This document shows positions 10,638 through 19,673 of a DNA stretch of 64,000 nucleotides, piece by piece; position 1 is the first letter of the stretch, and every line of letters starts with the position of its first letter. The notes beneath the pieces are model-generated. The model worked only from the letters and a program-made list of their open reading frames with translations, was not told the origin of the DNA and searched no databases. Both the position numbers and the translations under genes were made by a program. Source of the stretch: Rhizobacter koreensis (GTDB taxonomy: Bacteria; Pseudomonadota; Gammaproteobacteria; Burkholderiales; Burkholderiaceae_C); contig NZ_JABWMJ010000008.1 in the NCBI RefSeq assembly GCF_013366375.1, positions 62,001-126,000 of the forward strand, written 5' to 3'.

Positions 10638-11810
10638 ATGTTCCAGCTCGACCCCGACCTCGAAGCCTTCCGCCAGGACATCCGCAAGACCGCCGAGCGC
10701 GCCTTCGCCGCCAAGGCCGCGTACTGGGACGAGAAGGAAGAGTTCCCAACCGAGAACCGCGACCTGCTCGCCAGGCTCGGCTACCTCGGCATGGTCATCC
10801 CCGAGGCCTACGGCGGCTCGGGCGCGCCGGTGATCCAGGGCACCATCCTGCTGGAGGAAGTGGCGCGCGTGTGCTTCAACACCGCGCTGGTGGCGCAGAT
10901 CGCCATCAACGGGCCGTCGCGCGCCATTGCCATCATGGCCAGCGACGCGCAGAAGCAGCGCTGGCTGCCCGGCTGCGTCAGCGGCGAGCACAGCTTCGCC
11001 ATCGGCATCAGCGAGCCTGGCGCCGGCTCGGCGATGACCGACATGGTGACCTCGGCCACGCCCGACGGCGACCACGTCTTGCTGCACGGGCAGAAGGCCT
11101 ATTGCACCGGCGGCCACCTGGCCACGCACGTCTTCGTGTTCGCGCGCTGGGGCAAGACGCAGGGGCCCAAGGGCATCGGCGCGCTGGTGGTCGAGCGCGG
11201 CACCCCGGGCTTCGAGGTCGGCCACCCCGAGCAAAAGATGGGCGGGCGCGGCATGCCCGAAGTCGAGCTGTTCTTCGACCGCTGCCGCGTGCCGCGCGCC
11301 AACGTCATCATGGAAGGCGACCCGAACTCCACGCGCAGCTTCAAGCGCCTGATGAGTTCGTTTGGCCCCGAGCGCGTGGGCAACGCCGCCATGTGCCTGG
11401 GGGTGGCGCAGGCGGCCTACGAGGCGGCCAAGGCTTATTCGCAGCAGCGCGAGCAGTTCGGCCGCCCGATCTGCGAGTTCCAGGGACTGCAGTGGAAGAT
11501 CGCCGACATGGCGGTGCAGATCCACGCCGCGCGGCTGATGATCTACCGCGCCGCGACCCACCTGGTGGACGGCTTCCCCGATCCGCTGGAAGCGGCGATG
11601 GCCAAGCTCTACGCCAACGAGATGGTCCAGCGCGTCACGAACGAGGCGCTGCAGGTGCACGGCCACGCCGGCTTCACGCGCGCGCTGCCGCTGGAGCGCA
11701 TGGTGCGCGACTCGCGCGGCTTCGCGCTCGGCGGCGGCACCACCGAGATCCTGCGCAACACCATCGCGTCGATGGTGTACGGGCGCGCTTTCGAACAGCG
11801 GCGCGGCTGA
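10638..11810 (+). CDS. Acyl-CoA dehydrogenase
   Basis: ACAD of 390 residues; the ATG at 10638 is 20 bases after the isomerase stop. Motifs ISEPGAGSAM and GGGTTEILRN are visible. The likely catalytic base is Glu245 in FGPERVG, as in isovaleryl-type enzymes, with Gly at the alternative C-terminal Glu position. This is the third ACAD in the same plus-strand operon, suggesting successive desaturation of differently shaped intermediates. Confidence 0.9.
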   Translation: MFQLDPDLEAFRQDIRKTAERAFAAKAAYWDEKEEFPTENRDLLARLGYLGMVIPEAYGGSGAPVIQGTILLEEVARVCFNTALVAQIAINGPSRAIAIMASDAQKQRWLPGCVSGEHSFAIGISEPGAGSAMTDMVTSATPDGDHVLLHGQKAYCTGGHLATHVFVFARWGKTQGPKGIGALVVERGTPGFEVGHPEQKMGGRGMPEVELFFDRCRVPRANVIMEGDPNSTRSFKRLMSSFGPERVGNAAMCLGVAQAAYEAAKAYSQQREQFGRPICEFQGLQWKIADMAVQIHAARLMIYRAATHLVDGFPDPLEAAMAKLYANEMVQRVTNEALQVHGHAGFTRALPLERMVRDSRGFALGGGTTEILRNTIASMVYGRAFEQRRG

Positions 11811-11843
11811 CGCTGAAACGATCCGGCAACCTCGGAGCCCCGC

Positions 11844-12884
11844 TTGGACAAGCCCACGCTCATCTACCCCTTCGAGACAGTGCCGGCGCCCGGCGTTGCG
11901 CTGCCGGTGGCACCCGGCGTAATGTGGCTCCGCATGCCCATGCCGATGCAGCTGAACCACATCAACCTGTGGGCGATCGAGGATGGCGGCAGCTGGACGG
12001 TGGTGGACACCGGCATGCGCACCGACGAGACGCTGGCCGCCTGGCGGCAACTGCTGGCCGCGGGCGACGACGGCCGGCGGATCGGCCGCGTCTTCGTCAC
12101 CCACATGCATCCCGACCATGTCGGCATGGCCGGCTGGCTGACTCGGAAGTTCGACTGCCAGCTGTGGATGACCAAGACGGAGTACCTGAACTGCCGCGTG
12201 CTGGCGGCCGACACCGGCCGCGAGGCCCCAACCGACGCGATCCGCTTCTACCGTCGCGCCGGCTGGGGCGAAGCCGCGATCGAGGACTACCGCGCCCGCT
12301 TCGGCAAGTTCGGCCAGTTCATTCACGCGCTGCCCGACAGCTACCGCCGTATCCGCGACGGCGAGACGCTGCGCATCGGCGAGCATGACTGGCGCATCGT
12401 CGTCGGCAACGGCCACTCGCCCGAGCACGCCTGCCTGCATTGCCCTGAGTTGAAGCTGCTGATCAGCGGCGACCAGGTGCTGCCGCGCATCTCGTCGAAC
12501 GTGTCGGTGTATCCCACCGAGCCTGAGGCCGATCCGATGTCCGACTGGCTGGCGTCGATCGAGAAGATCAAGGCCGAGGTACCGGACGACGTGCTGGTGC
12601 TGCCGGCGCACAACGAGCCCTTCCGCGGCCTGCATGCGCGGCTGGACTACCTGGCCCAGGGGCACCACCGCTCGCTGGCGCGGCTGCTGAAGACGCTGGA
12701 CCAGCCCAGGCGCGTGATCGACGTGTTCGGTGCGCTGTTCGCACGCGCCATCGACCCCGCCGAGGGCAGCATGCAGCTCGGCCTGGCCAGCGGCGAGAGC
12801 ATGGCCAGTCTGAACTACCTGCTCAACCGCGGCGAGCTGCGGCGCGAGTTCGACGCCGACGGCGTGGCCTGGTACCGCCGCTGA
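11844..12884 (+). CDS. Metallo-beta-lactamase-fold hydrolase
   Basis: MBL-fold hydrolase, 346 residues. The start is a TTG at 11844 with CGGAG seven bases upstream; no ATG is suitably placed. The metal-binding THMHPDH motif lies at residues 86-92, with later ligands in GHSPEHAC, SGDQVL and PAHNEP. The C-terminal 100 residues are helical. MBL proteins of this kind occur in acyl-CoA and aromatic operons and are often assigned thioesterase or hydrolase roles, but the substrate is not evident. It closes the first plus-strand operon. Confidence 0.85.
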   Translation: MDKPTLIYPFETVPAPGVALPVAPGVMWLRMPMPMQLNHINLWAIEDGGSWTVVDTGMRTDETLAAWRQLLAAGDDGRRIGRVFVTHMHPDHVGMAGWLTRKFDCQLWMTKTEYLNCRVLAADTGREAPTDAIRFYRRAGWGEAAIEDYRARFGKFGQFIHALPDSYRRIRDGETLRIGEHDWRIVVGNGHSPEHACLHCPELKLLISGDQVLPRISSNVSVYPTEPEADPMSDWLASIEKIKAEVPDDVLVLPAHNEPFRGLHARLDYLAQGHHRSLARLLKTLDQPRRVIDVFGALFARAIDPAEGSMQLGLASGESMASLNYLLNRGELRREFDADGVAWYRR

Positions 12885-12912
12885 GGCCGTCGGTCGAGCC
12901 CTTGAGCCGGCG

Positions 12913-14151
12913 CTACGCGGGCGGGGGTGCCACGGTGCCCTCGCGGTAGAGCGTCTCGCGTTCGGCCGTGCTCAGGCCCAGTTCGGCGAGAATGCCGTCG
13001 GCATGCTCGCTCAGCCGCGGCGGCAGGCTCGCCACGCGGCCCGGCGTCGCGCTCAGCTTGACCGGCACGCCGATGTGGCGGTGCCCGTCGGCCTGCACCA
13101 CCATCTCGCGGTGCAGGGCGTGCGGGTGCGTCAGCGCCTGCTCGACGTTGTTCACCACGCCGGCGGGAACGCCGCGGCGCATCAGCGTGTCGCACAGCTC
13201 GGCGGCAGGGTGGCGGGCCAGCGTGCGTTCGAGCTCAGCGCGCAGCACGTCGCGGTGCTCGCGGCGTCTGACGGGGTCGGCGAAGCGGGGGTCGGACGCG
13301 AGGTCGGGACGCTGCACGCATTCGCACAGCCGGGCGAACTGGCCGTTGTTGACGACACCCAGGAAGATCGGCCCGTCCGCCGCCGCGTAGCAGTCGTAGG
13401 GCACGATGTTCGGATGCGAGCTGCCCATGCGCTGCGGGATGCGCCCGGAGTAGAACCAGTTCGAGGCATGCGGCGCCAGCAGCAGCGCAAGGCCGGTGTC
13501 GAACAGCGTGGCTTCCACCCGCTGGCCGGCGCCCGTATGCGCGCGTGCGGCCAGAGCCAGCAGCACGCCGACCATCGCGTTGTAGCCGGTGAGGTAGTCC
13601 ACCACCGGCACGCCCAGCCGAACCGGGCCCGACTCGGGCGTGCCGTTGATGCTCATCAGCCCGGAGATGGCCTGCGCGACGGCGTCGTAGCCCGGCAGGC
13701 CGCCCAGCGGCCCGTCGGCGCCGAAGCCGCTGACGTTGCAGTAGATCAGCCGCGGGTGGCGGGCGGCGAGCGTGGTCTCGTAGCCCAGGCCCCACTTCTC
13801 CATCGTGCCGGGCAGGAAGTTCTCGATCAGCACGTCGGCGTCGTCGAGCAGCCGCCCGAGCACGGCGCGACCGTCGGCGCGCGACAGGTCGAGCGCGATC
13901 GACCGCTTGCCGCGGTTGAGCGCCGCAAAGTAGGCGCACTCACCCCGCTCGTCCAGCGGCGGGCCTATGCGGCGTGCCTCGTCGCCTTCGGGCGGCTCGA
14001 CCTTGATCACCGCGGCGCCGTGGTCGGCCAGCATCTGCGCGCACAGCGGGCCGGCGAGCACGCGCGAGAGATCCAGCACGCGCAGGCCGGCCAGTGCGCG
14101 CGGCGGCGGCGTCCCGGCTGCCGTGGGGGTGGGTGCGGTGGGTTCAGGCAT
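12913..14151 (-). CDS. Family III (CaiB/BaiF) CoA-transferase
   Basis: CoA-transferase of 412 residues that would move CoA from a donor thioester to a free acid. The N-terminal LAGPLCAQMLADHGA and the RGKRSIALDL segment are typical, and the catalytic Asp is Asp185 in PVVDYLTG. Its start overlaps the end of the tandem-hotdog gene by 8 bases. It is the last gene of a minus-strand operon with two Bug binding proteins and two thioesterases, suggesting uptake and activation of an organic acid. Confidence 0.9.
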   Translation of the reverse strand: MPEPTAPTPTAAGTPPPRALAGLRVLDLSRVLAGPLCAQMLADHGAAVIKVEPPEGDEARRIGPPLDERGECAYFAALNRGKRSIALDLSRADGRAVLGRLLDDADVLIENFLPGTMEKWGLGYETTLAARHPRLIYCNVSGFGADGPLGGLPGYDAVAQAISGLMSINGTPESGPVRLGVPVVDYLTGYNAMVGVLLALAARAHTGAGQRVEATLFDTGLALLLAPHASNWFYSGRIPQRMGSSHPNIVPYDCYAAADGPIFLGVVNNGQFARLCECVQRPDLASDPRFADPVRRREHRDVLRAELERTLARHPAAELCDTLMRRGVPAGVVNNVEQALTHPHALHREMVVQADGHRHIGVPVKLSATPGRVASLPPRLSEHADGILAELGLSTAERETLYREGTVAPPPA

Positions 14152-15067
14152 GGACGATGAGGCGCTCGGCTGCGGCGCGGACGGCCGCCGGCATCGGCAC
14201 CGACTTGCGTTGTTTTAGGTCGAAGAAGAGGGCGGCGACGACGATCGTCGTGTACAGGCTGCCGTCGTTCGCATCGACCACGTGGTGGACGATGTGGTAC
14301 AGCTTCTCGCCGGCTGCGAGCACGCCGCTGCGCACGTCGATCGCCGTGCCGGCGCGCAGCCCGCGGTGGTAGGTGATGTCGTAGTCCAGCGCCGCCGATC
14401 CGGTGCCGGCGGCCAGCAGCGCCTTGCGGTCAAGCTGCATCGCGCGGAACAGGTGCGTGATGGCGTCGTTGAAGCGGGCGATGTGCGCGCGCGGCGGCGC
14501 CACGCCGTCGGGGTCGCAATCCCAGGGTTCGACGGAGCCGCGGTAGGTGAGCAGCAGCCGCTCCAGCAGCGGCGGGCCGGGCGGGAGCACGGCGGCCATC
14601 GGGGGCGGTGCGGGCATCTCCGGCAGCTCGCCGGCCAGCGCGCGCGCGGTGGCCAGCACGTCGGCGGGCCAGGGCCGCGCGCCGTCGTCGGCGCCCACCA
14701 GGCAAAGCCGCGTCTCGAAGGCCGCCGACTCGACGCCGCTGCCCAGGTTGGTCATGCGGCTGGCGATGTCGAGGGTGCCGTCATCGTGCACGGCGCGGAT
14801 GCCCGAGCGGATGGCATGGATGTCGCCGCCGCGCAGTTCGCGCTTGAACAGCGTGCGGTCGGTGAGCGGTCGCAAGGCCAGCTGCTCGCGGGCCAGACGC
14901 CGCGGCCCAAGCCCCAGGCGCGCCGCGAGGTGGGCCTGCGCGTCGCCGGCGCGCGCCAGGTAGAACTGCACGTTCATGTGGCCCCACTGGTCGCAGTCGG
15001 CCATGTTCACTGCGCCGCGGCCGGTGACGAAGACACGTTCGGTTCCCGATGGGCCCACCGCCGTCAT
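14144..15067 (-). CDS. Tandem hotdog acyl-CoA thioesterase-like protein
   Basis: Protein of 307 residues with two hotdog-like halves. The N-terminal half has the 4HBT-type motif D-x2-GHMN (Asp26, His30, Asn32), as in YbgC/FadM thioesterases. The C-terminal half begins near residue 175 and keeps the fold but has a degenerate motif (DCDPDGVAPP). The start at 15067 overlaps the stop of the upstream thioesterase (ATGA). It may use one active half and one structural half; the substrate is unknown. Confidence 0.8.
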   Translation of the reverse strand: MTAVGPSGTERVFVTGRGAVNMADCDQWGHMNVQFYLARAGDAQAHLAARLGLGPRRLAREQLALRPLTDRTLFKRELRGGDIHAIRSGIRAVHDDGTLDIASRMTNLGSGVESAAFETRLCLVGADDGARPWPADVLATARALAGELPEMPAPPPMAAVLPPGPPLLERLLLTYRGSVEPWDCDPDGVAPPRAHIARFNDAITHLFRAMQLDRKALLAAGTGSAALDYDITYHRGLRAGTAIDVRSGVLAAGEKLYHIVHHVVDANDGSLYTTIVVAALFFDLKQRKSVPMPAAVRAAAERLIVHA

Positions 15068-15492
15068 GCGTCGCTCCCGGCAGGCAGCAGCCGTTCGCGC
15101 GCCTGCGCCAGCACCTCGGCATCGATGGCGGTGGAACGGCGCGCGTCGAGGTCCATCATCACCGTGTAGACCTTGCTCTTCATCGCCAGCTGGCCCGTCT
15201 CGACATTGAACAGGCGATGGAAGAAGGTGATCTTGCGCTCGCTCACCTCGAGCACGCCGCTTTCCATGCGCACCAGGTCGCCGGCCAGCAGTTCCTTCAG
15301 GTACAGCACCTCCTGCTTCACCGCCGCAGGCGCGCGGCGCCGCTCGCGGATGTAGGCGGGCGTGAGGCCGATGGACGCCATCACGTGCCATGCCGCGTCG
15401 GAGACCTTGGCGACGTAGAACTGCACGTTCATGTGGCCGAGCTGGTCGCACTCCGGCGGCGACACGCGACCGAGGTGGGTTTCGATGAACAA
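15064..15492 (-). CDS. Single-domain 4HBT-type hotdog thioesterase
   Basis: Thioesterase-like protein of 142 residues. I place the start at the TTG at 15492 because GGAG lies seven bases before it and the frame upstream is proline-rich and runs into the neighbouring gene. The motif CDQLGHMN (Asp16, His20, Asn22) is the catalytic loop of the 4-hydroxybenzoyl-CoA thioesterase group. It strongly resembles the N-terminal half of the next gene (both have GHMNVQFY), indicating local duplication. Confidence 0.82.
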   Translation of the reverse strand: MFIETHLGRVSPPECDQLGHMNVQFYVAKVSDAAWHVMASIGLTPAYIRERRRAPAAVKQEVLYLKELLAGDLVRMESGVLEVSERKITFFHRLFNVETGQLAMKSKVYTVMMDLDARRSTAIDAEVLAQARERLLPAGSDA

Positions 15493-15521
15493 GGGCAGGC
15501 TCCGGGGCGCAGGAGGAGGGT

Positions 15522-16502
15522 TCAGTCCTCGGCCTTGTAGTTGGCTTCCTTGACCACGCGCTTCCACTTGGCGATCTCGGCGTCGATGGTGCGGCCCAGC
15601 TCGGCCGGCGTGCTGCCCACCGGGTCGTAGTTGAGGGCCGCCAGGCGCTCGCGCACGTCGGGCAGCGCGACGATGCGCGCGATCTCCGTCGACAGCCTGC
15701 CCACGATCTCCGGCGGCGTGCCCGCCGGCGCCAGCACCGCGGCCCAGGAATCCAGCGCGATGCCCTTGATGCCGGCTTCTTCGAGCGTGGGCACGTCGGG
15801 CAGCAGCGGCGAGCGCTTGTTCATCAGCACGGCCAGCGGGCGCACCTTGCCCGACTTGACATGGGCCATGCCGACGAAGGGGTCGACCACCGCGTCCACC
15901 TCGCCACCCACCACCGCCGCCATCTGCGGACCGGTGCCCTTGTAGGGCACCATCGTGATGTCGGCGCCGGTGGCCTGCTTCAGCTGCTCGCCGATCAGGC
16001 GCAGCAGACTCGTGCCGGCGCCGTAGCTGAAGCGCCCCGGACGCGTGCGCGCTTGGGCGACAAACTCCTGCATCGTGCGCGCCGGCACGTTGGCATTGAC
16101 GAGGAACACGCCGCCCAGGTTGGCCACCAGCGAGATCGGCGCGAAGTCCTTGACCGGATCGAAGGGCAGCTTGTACAGCGCCGGGGTCAGCGTCTGCGCG
16201 CTGGCCACGGTGAGCAGCAGCGTGTAGCCGTCGGGCGCGGCCTTGGCCACGATGTCGGTGCCGATGATGCCGTTGGCACCGGGCTTGGGGTCGACGTTGA
16301 CGGTCTGCTTCAGCGATTCCGAGAGCTTGGCGCTGAGCAGCCGTGCCACCACGTCGCTGGTGCCGCCGGCGCCGAACGGGACGACGACGCGGATGGGCCG
16401 CGAGGGATAGGGCTCGGCGGCGCCGGCCAGCAGCGGCAGCAGCGGCAGCAGCAGGGCCGCGGCGAGCAGCAGGCGACGCGGCAGGCGAGGGGTGCGCTTC
16501 AT
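15522..16502 (-). CDS. Bug-family (TctC-like) periplasmic solute-binding protein
   Basis: Periplasmic binding protein of 326 residues for organic acids or similar. A signal peptide (Arg-rich start, long Leu/Ala core, cleavage near AGAAEP) is followed by the family hallmark RPIRVVVPFGAGGTSD, and later PDGYTLL and VPYKGTGP. No TctA/TctB membrane genes are nearby, so it is an orphan receptor, common in Burkholderiales. A paralogue lies directly upstream. Confidence 0.92.
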   Translation of the reverse strand: MKRTPRLPRRLLLAAALLLPLLPLLAGAAEPYPSRPIRVVVPFGAGGTSDVVARLLSAKLSESLKQTVNVDPKPGANGIIGTDIVAKAAPDGYTLLLTVASAQTLTPALYKLPFDPVKDFAPISLVANLGGVFLVNANVPARTMQEFVAQARTRPGRFSYGAGTSLLRLIGEQLKQATGADITMVPYKGTGPQMAAVVGGEVDAVVDPFVGMAHVKSGKVRPLAVLMNKRSPLLPDVPTLEEAGIKGIALDSWAAVLAPAGTPPEIVGRLSTEIARIVALPDVRERLAALNYDPVGSTPAELGRTIDAEIAKWKRVVKEANYKAED

Positions 16503-16553
16503 CGGGGGTTCTCTCCAGGGACGGGTTGCAGGGGCGTGGCCATCATGCGGCCA

Positions 16554-17525
16554 TCACTCGGCCTTGATGCCGGCGGCCTTCACGGTGGCCGCGACGGCCT
16601 TGATCTCGGCGCGGAGGAGTTCAGCCAGCGCCTCGGCGTCGCCGGGCCGGGGCTCCCACGAGATGGCGCGCATCTTGTCCTGCACCGCCGGATCCCTGAG
16701 GATCGCCATGAGCTCGCGGCCGAGCTTGGCGCTGACATCGCGGGGCACGCCGGCCGGTGCGAAGAAGCCGACCCAGGCCGAGTAGGCCATGCCCTTGACG
16801 CCGGCCTCGCCGACGGTTTCGAGCTCCGGCGCCAGCGAACTGCGTTGCGTGCCGGTGCCGGCCAGGATGCGCAGCCTGCCGGCCTTGGCGTTCGGCGCGC
16901 TGCTCGACAAGGGTTCGCAGACCACGTCGAGCTGGCCGCCGATCAGGTCGGTGAGCGCCTGTGCCGAAGCCTTGTACGGCACCTTTGCGATGTCGATGCC
17001 GGCAGCACTCTTGAGCAGTTCCATGCACAGCAGGCCCGAACTGGTACCGAAGCCGTAGTTGAGCTTGCCGGGCGACGCCTTGGCCGTGGCGACCAGCTCG
17101 CGCAACGACTTGCTCGGCGAGGATCCGGGAACGACGATGACGAAGGGCGCGTCGGCCGCCAGCGCCAGCGGCACCAGGTCCTTCAGCGGATCGATGGGGA
17201 AGCTGGCATACAGGAAGGCGTTGGCCGCCACCGTGGTGCTCGAGCCGAAGAGCAGTGTGTAGCCGTCGGCGGGCGCCTTGGCCAGCGTGCTGACGCCGAG
17301 CACGCCGCCGGCGCCGGCGCGGTTGTCGATGACCACGGTCTGCCCCAGACGCTCGCCGAGCAGCGGGGCCAACAGCCGCGCCAGCGCGTCGGTGCTGCCG
17401 CCCGCGCCCTGCGGCACGATCAGCTGCACCGGTTTCGACGGCCAGGTCTGTGCCGCTGCCGGCATGGAGACGATGGAGCCGGCCGTTGCCAGCAGGCCCA
17501 GGAGAATTCTGTACAACACGTTCAT
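16554..17525 (-). CDS. Bug-family periplasmic solute-binding protein, second copy
   Basis: Binding protein of 323 residues with a signal peptide ending near PAAAQT, then PVQLIVPQGAGGSTD, PADGYTLLFG and KVPYKASAQ. It is the first gene of the minus-strand operon 17525-12913, divergent from the crotonase at 17628. It clearly belongs to the same family as the next gene but is not a recent duplicate. The ligand may be the acid later activated by the operon's CoA-transferase; this is inference. Confidence 0.92.
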   Translation of the reverse strand: MNVLYRILLGLLATAGSIVSMPAAAQTWPSKPVQLIVPQGAGGSTDALARLLAPLLGERLGQTVVIDNRAGAGGVLGVSTLAKAPADGYTLLFGSSTTVAANAFLYASFPIDPLKDLVPLALAADAPFVIVVPGSSPSKSLRELVATAKASPGKLNYGFGTSSGLLCMELLKSAAGIDIAKVPYKASAQALTDLIGGQLDVVCEPLSSSAPNAKAGRLRILAGTGTQRSSLAPELETVGEAGVKGMAYSAWVGFFAPAGVPRDVSAKLGRELMAILRDPAVQDKMRAISWEPRPGDAEALAELLRAEIKAVAATVKAAGIKAE

Positions 17526-17627
17526 GATCCCTCCTACACGTTGGAAGTCATCACCGTTCGTTCATCGCGATCACCCGGCGCGCCTACACTGCGCTGACCA
17601 GCAGACCCATCCACCGAAGGAAAACGC

Positions 17628-18410
17628 ATGACTGAAGCCGCCGTCCTCGTCGCCCGCCGCGACGCCATCTGCGAGATCACGCTGAACCGGCCCGAGCAAC
17701 GCAACGCCATGGCGCCCGAACTGCTGCAGGCGTTCCAACAGGTGATCGACCAGGTGAAAGCGGATCGCGACATCCGCTGTGTCGTCATCACCGGCAGCGG
17801 TACCAATTTCTGCTCGGGCGCGGACTTCCGCAGCACCATTCTCGATCGTGGCAACGAGTTGCCGCACGAGGCGTCCTACGCGATCTACCGGCCGTTCCTC
17901 ACCATCCTTGACGTGCAGGTGCCGGTGATCGCGGCGATGAACGGGCACGCCATCGGCGGCGGCTTCGGCCTGGGCCTGGTGTGCGACCTGCGCGTGGCCA
18001 ACCGTGAGGCGCGCTACGGCGCCAATTTCGCGCGCCTGGGGCTGCACTCGGGCATGGCCATCAGCTACCTGCTGCCGCGCGTGTGCGGCGTGCCGCGCGC
18101 CGCCGAACTGCTGTTCACCGGGCGCGTGTTCTCGGGTGCCGAGGCCGCCGAGATGGGCATCGCCAACCATGCGGTCGAGCCGGCGCAGGTGCTGGCGCGC
18201 GCGCGCGAGCTGGCTGCCGAGATCGCCGCCAACGCGCCGGTGGCGGTGCGCATGATGAAGCGATCGCTGTACCGCGGGCTCGACTGGGATCCGAAGTCGG
18301 CTGGCGAGATCGAGGCGCTGCTGCAGTCGCGCACGCTCGATATGGCCGATGCCAAGGAAGGCGTGGCGGCATTGCTGGAGAAGCGCACGCCGCAATTTCG
18401 CGGCGCGTAG
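17628..18410 (+). CDS. Enoyl-CoA hydratase/isomerase family protein lacking both classical glutamates
   Basis: Crotonase-fold protein, 260 residues, with GAAGGAAAA upstream of the ATG. CSGADF and IGGGFG build the oxyanion hole. At the two positions of the hydratase glutamates it has Gly114 and Phe134 (YGANFARLGLHSGM). It is therefore not a standard hydratase; isomerase, hydrolase or decarboxylase-like activity is possible. It is transcribed alone, divergent from the Bug genes and convergent with the following CoA-transferase. Confidence 0.85.
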   Translation: MTEAAVLVARRDAICEITLNRPEQRNAMAPELLQAFQQVIDQVKADRDIRCVVITGSGTNFCSGADFRSTILDRGNELPHEASYAIYRPFLTILDVQVPVIAAMNGHAIGGGFGLGLVCDLRVANREARYGANFARLGLHSGMAISYLLPRVCGVPRAAELLFTGRVFSGAEAAEMGIANHAVEPAQVLARARELAAEIAANAPVAVRMMKRSLYRGLDWDPKSAGEIEALLQSRTLDMADAKEGVAALLEKRTPQFRGA

Positions 18411-18451
18411 CCAGGTGCGCCGCGGCGGCTCGAAGGGGTTCGGGCGCGCCA

Positions 18452-19660
18452 TCAGCCGCCCCCGTGGCTTGGCGCAAGCGTGACGCCCGAGGCCACCAGT
18501 TCGGCGATCTCCGCGCCCGAGTAGCCCGCTTCAGCCAGCAGCTCGCTGCTGTGCTCGCCCAGCCGGGGCGGCGCGCGGCGGACTTCCGGCGGCGTGTGCG
18601 ACCAGCGCGAGGGCGGTCGAAGGGTCACCAGCGTGCCTTCGGTGGGATGCTCCAGGCGCTGGAAGAAGCCCACGGCGTTGAGGTGCGGATCGTCGAGCAG
18701 CGACTCCAGCGTGTGTAGCGGGCCGGCCGGCACGTCGGCCTCGCCCAGCAGCGCGAGCCACTGCCCGGTGGTGCGCGTGCGGAAGGTGGCATCGAGCCAG
18801 GCGTAGACCTCGCGCGAGTGCTCGGTGCGCGCCTGTAGCGACGCGAAGCGCGGGTCCTGCATCAGTTCGGGCTGGCCCAGGCGCTCAAGCACCGCGCGCC
18901 ACTGGCCGTCGCTGATGAGAAAGGCGCACAACCAGCCGTCGAGGGTGCGGAACGGCCGCCGGTCGGGGCTCAGGTGGCGCGGATAGCCCGGCGGGCCCAG
19001 CGGCGGGTCGAAGGAGTGGCCCATCAGGTGGTCGCCGAGCACGCCCTGCACCAGCGATTCGAACATCGGCACCTCCAGCGACTGCCCCTGGCCCGTGCGC
19101 AGCTTGTGCACCAGGGCGCCGAGGATGGCATTGACGAGCACGGTGCCGGTATAGCGGTCGGCCATCGCCATCGGGACGTAGCGCGGCTCGCCGCCGCTGG
19201 CGCGCGCGTACAGGCCGGCGATGCCCGACATGCCCTGCATCAGGTCGTCGAGCGCCGGCCGCGCGGCGTAGGGGCCGTCCTGCCCAAAGCCGACCGCGCC
19301 GACGTAGACGATGCCCGGGTTCACGGCGGCCAGCGCCTCGTACGACAACCTCAGCCGGGCCATCGCCGCCGGGCGCACGTTGTAGACGAACACGTCGGCG
19401 GTGGTGGCCAGCCGCAGCAGCGCGTCGCGGCCGGCCGGCTGCTTGAGGTCGAGCACGACGCTGCGCTTGTTGCGGTTGTTCTGCTGGAAGATGCCGCCCA
19501 TGCCCGGCGAGCGGGTGGGCCCGATTCCGCGCACGATGTCGCCCTCGTGCGACTCGACCTTGATGATGTCGGCGCCCATGTCGCCGAGGATCTGCGTGGC
19601 GAAGGGCCCCAACAGGTACGCGGTGAGATCGAGCACGCGGATGCCGTTCAGCGCGCTCAT
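18452..19660 (-). CDS. Family III (CaiB/BaiF) CoA-transferase
   Basis: CoA-transferase of 402 residues. The start at 19660 gives the family N-terminus LNGIRVLDLTAYLLGPFA; a longer upstream frame has no family similarity. The catalytic Asp is Asp168 in AMADRYTG. It follows the ACAD pair by 13 bases on the minus strand, so it probably loads CoA onto the acid that those dehydrogenases oxidise. Confidence 0.9.
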   Translation of the reverse strand: MSALNGIRVLDLTAYLLGPFATQILGDMGADIIKVESHEGDIVRGIGPTRSPGMGGIFQQNNRNKRSVVLDLKQPAGRDALLRLATTADVFVYNVRPAAMARLRLSYEALAAVNPGIVYVGAVGFGQDGPYAARPALDDLMQGMSGIAGLYARASGGEPRYVPMAMADRYTGTVLVNAILGALVHKLRTGQGQSLEVPMFESLVQGVLGDHLMGHSFDPPLGPPGYPRHLSPDRRPFRTLDGWLCAFLISDGQWRAVLERLGQPELMQDPRFASLQARTEHSREVYAWLDATFRTRTTGQWLALLGEADVPAGPLHTLESLLDDPHLNAVGFFQRLEHPTEGTLVTLRPPSRWSHTPPEVRRAPPRLGEHSSELLAEAGYSGAEIAELVASGVTLAPSHGGG

Positions 19661-19673
19661 CGTTGGGGACCCA

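Noticed and set aside
8485..10749. 754-residue minus-strand open frame
   Set aside because: Antisense to an ACAD and a PaaG-like isomerase with clear motifs; no recognisable protein family.
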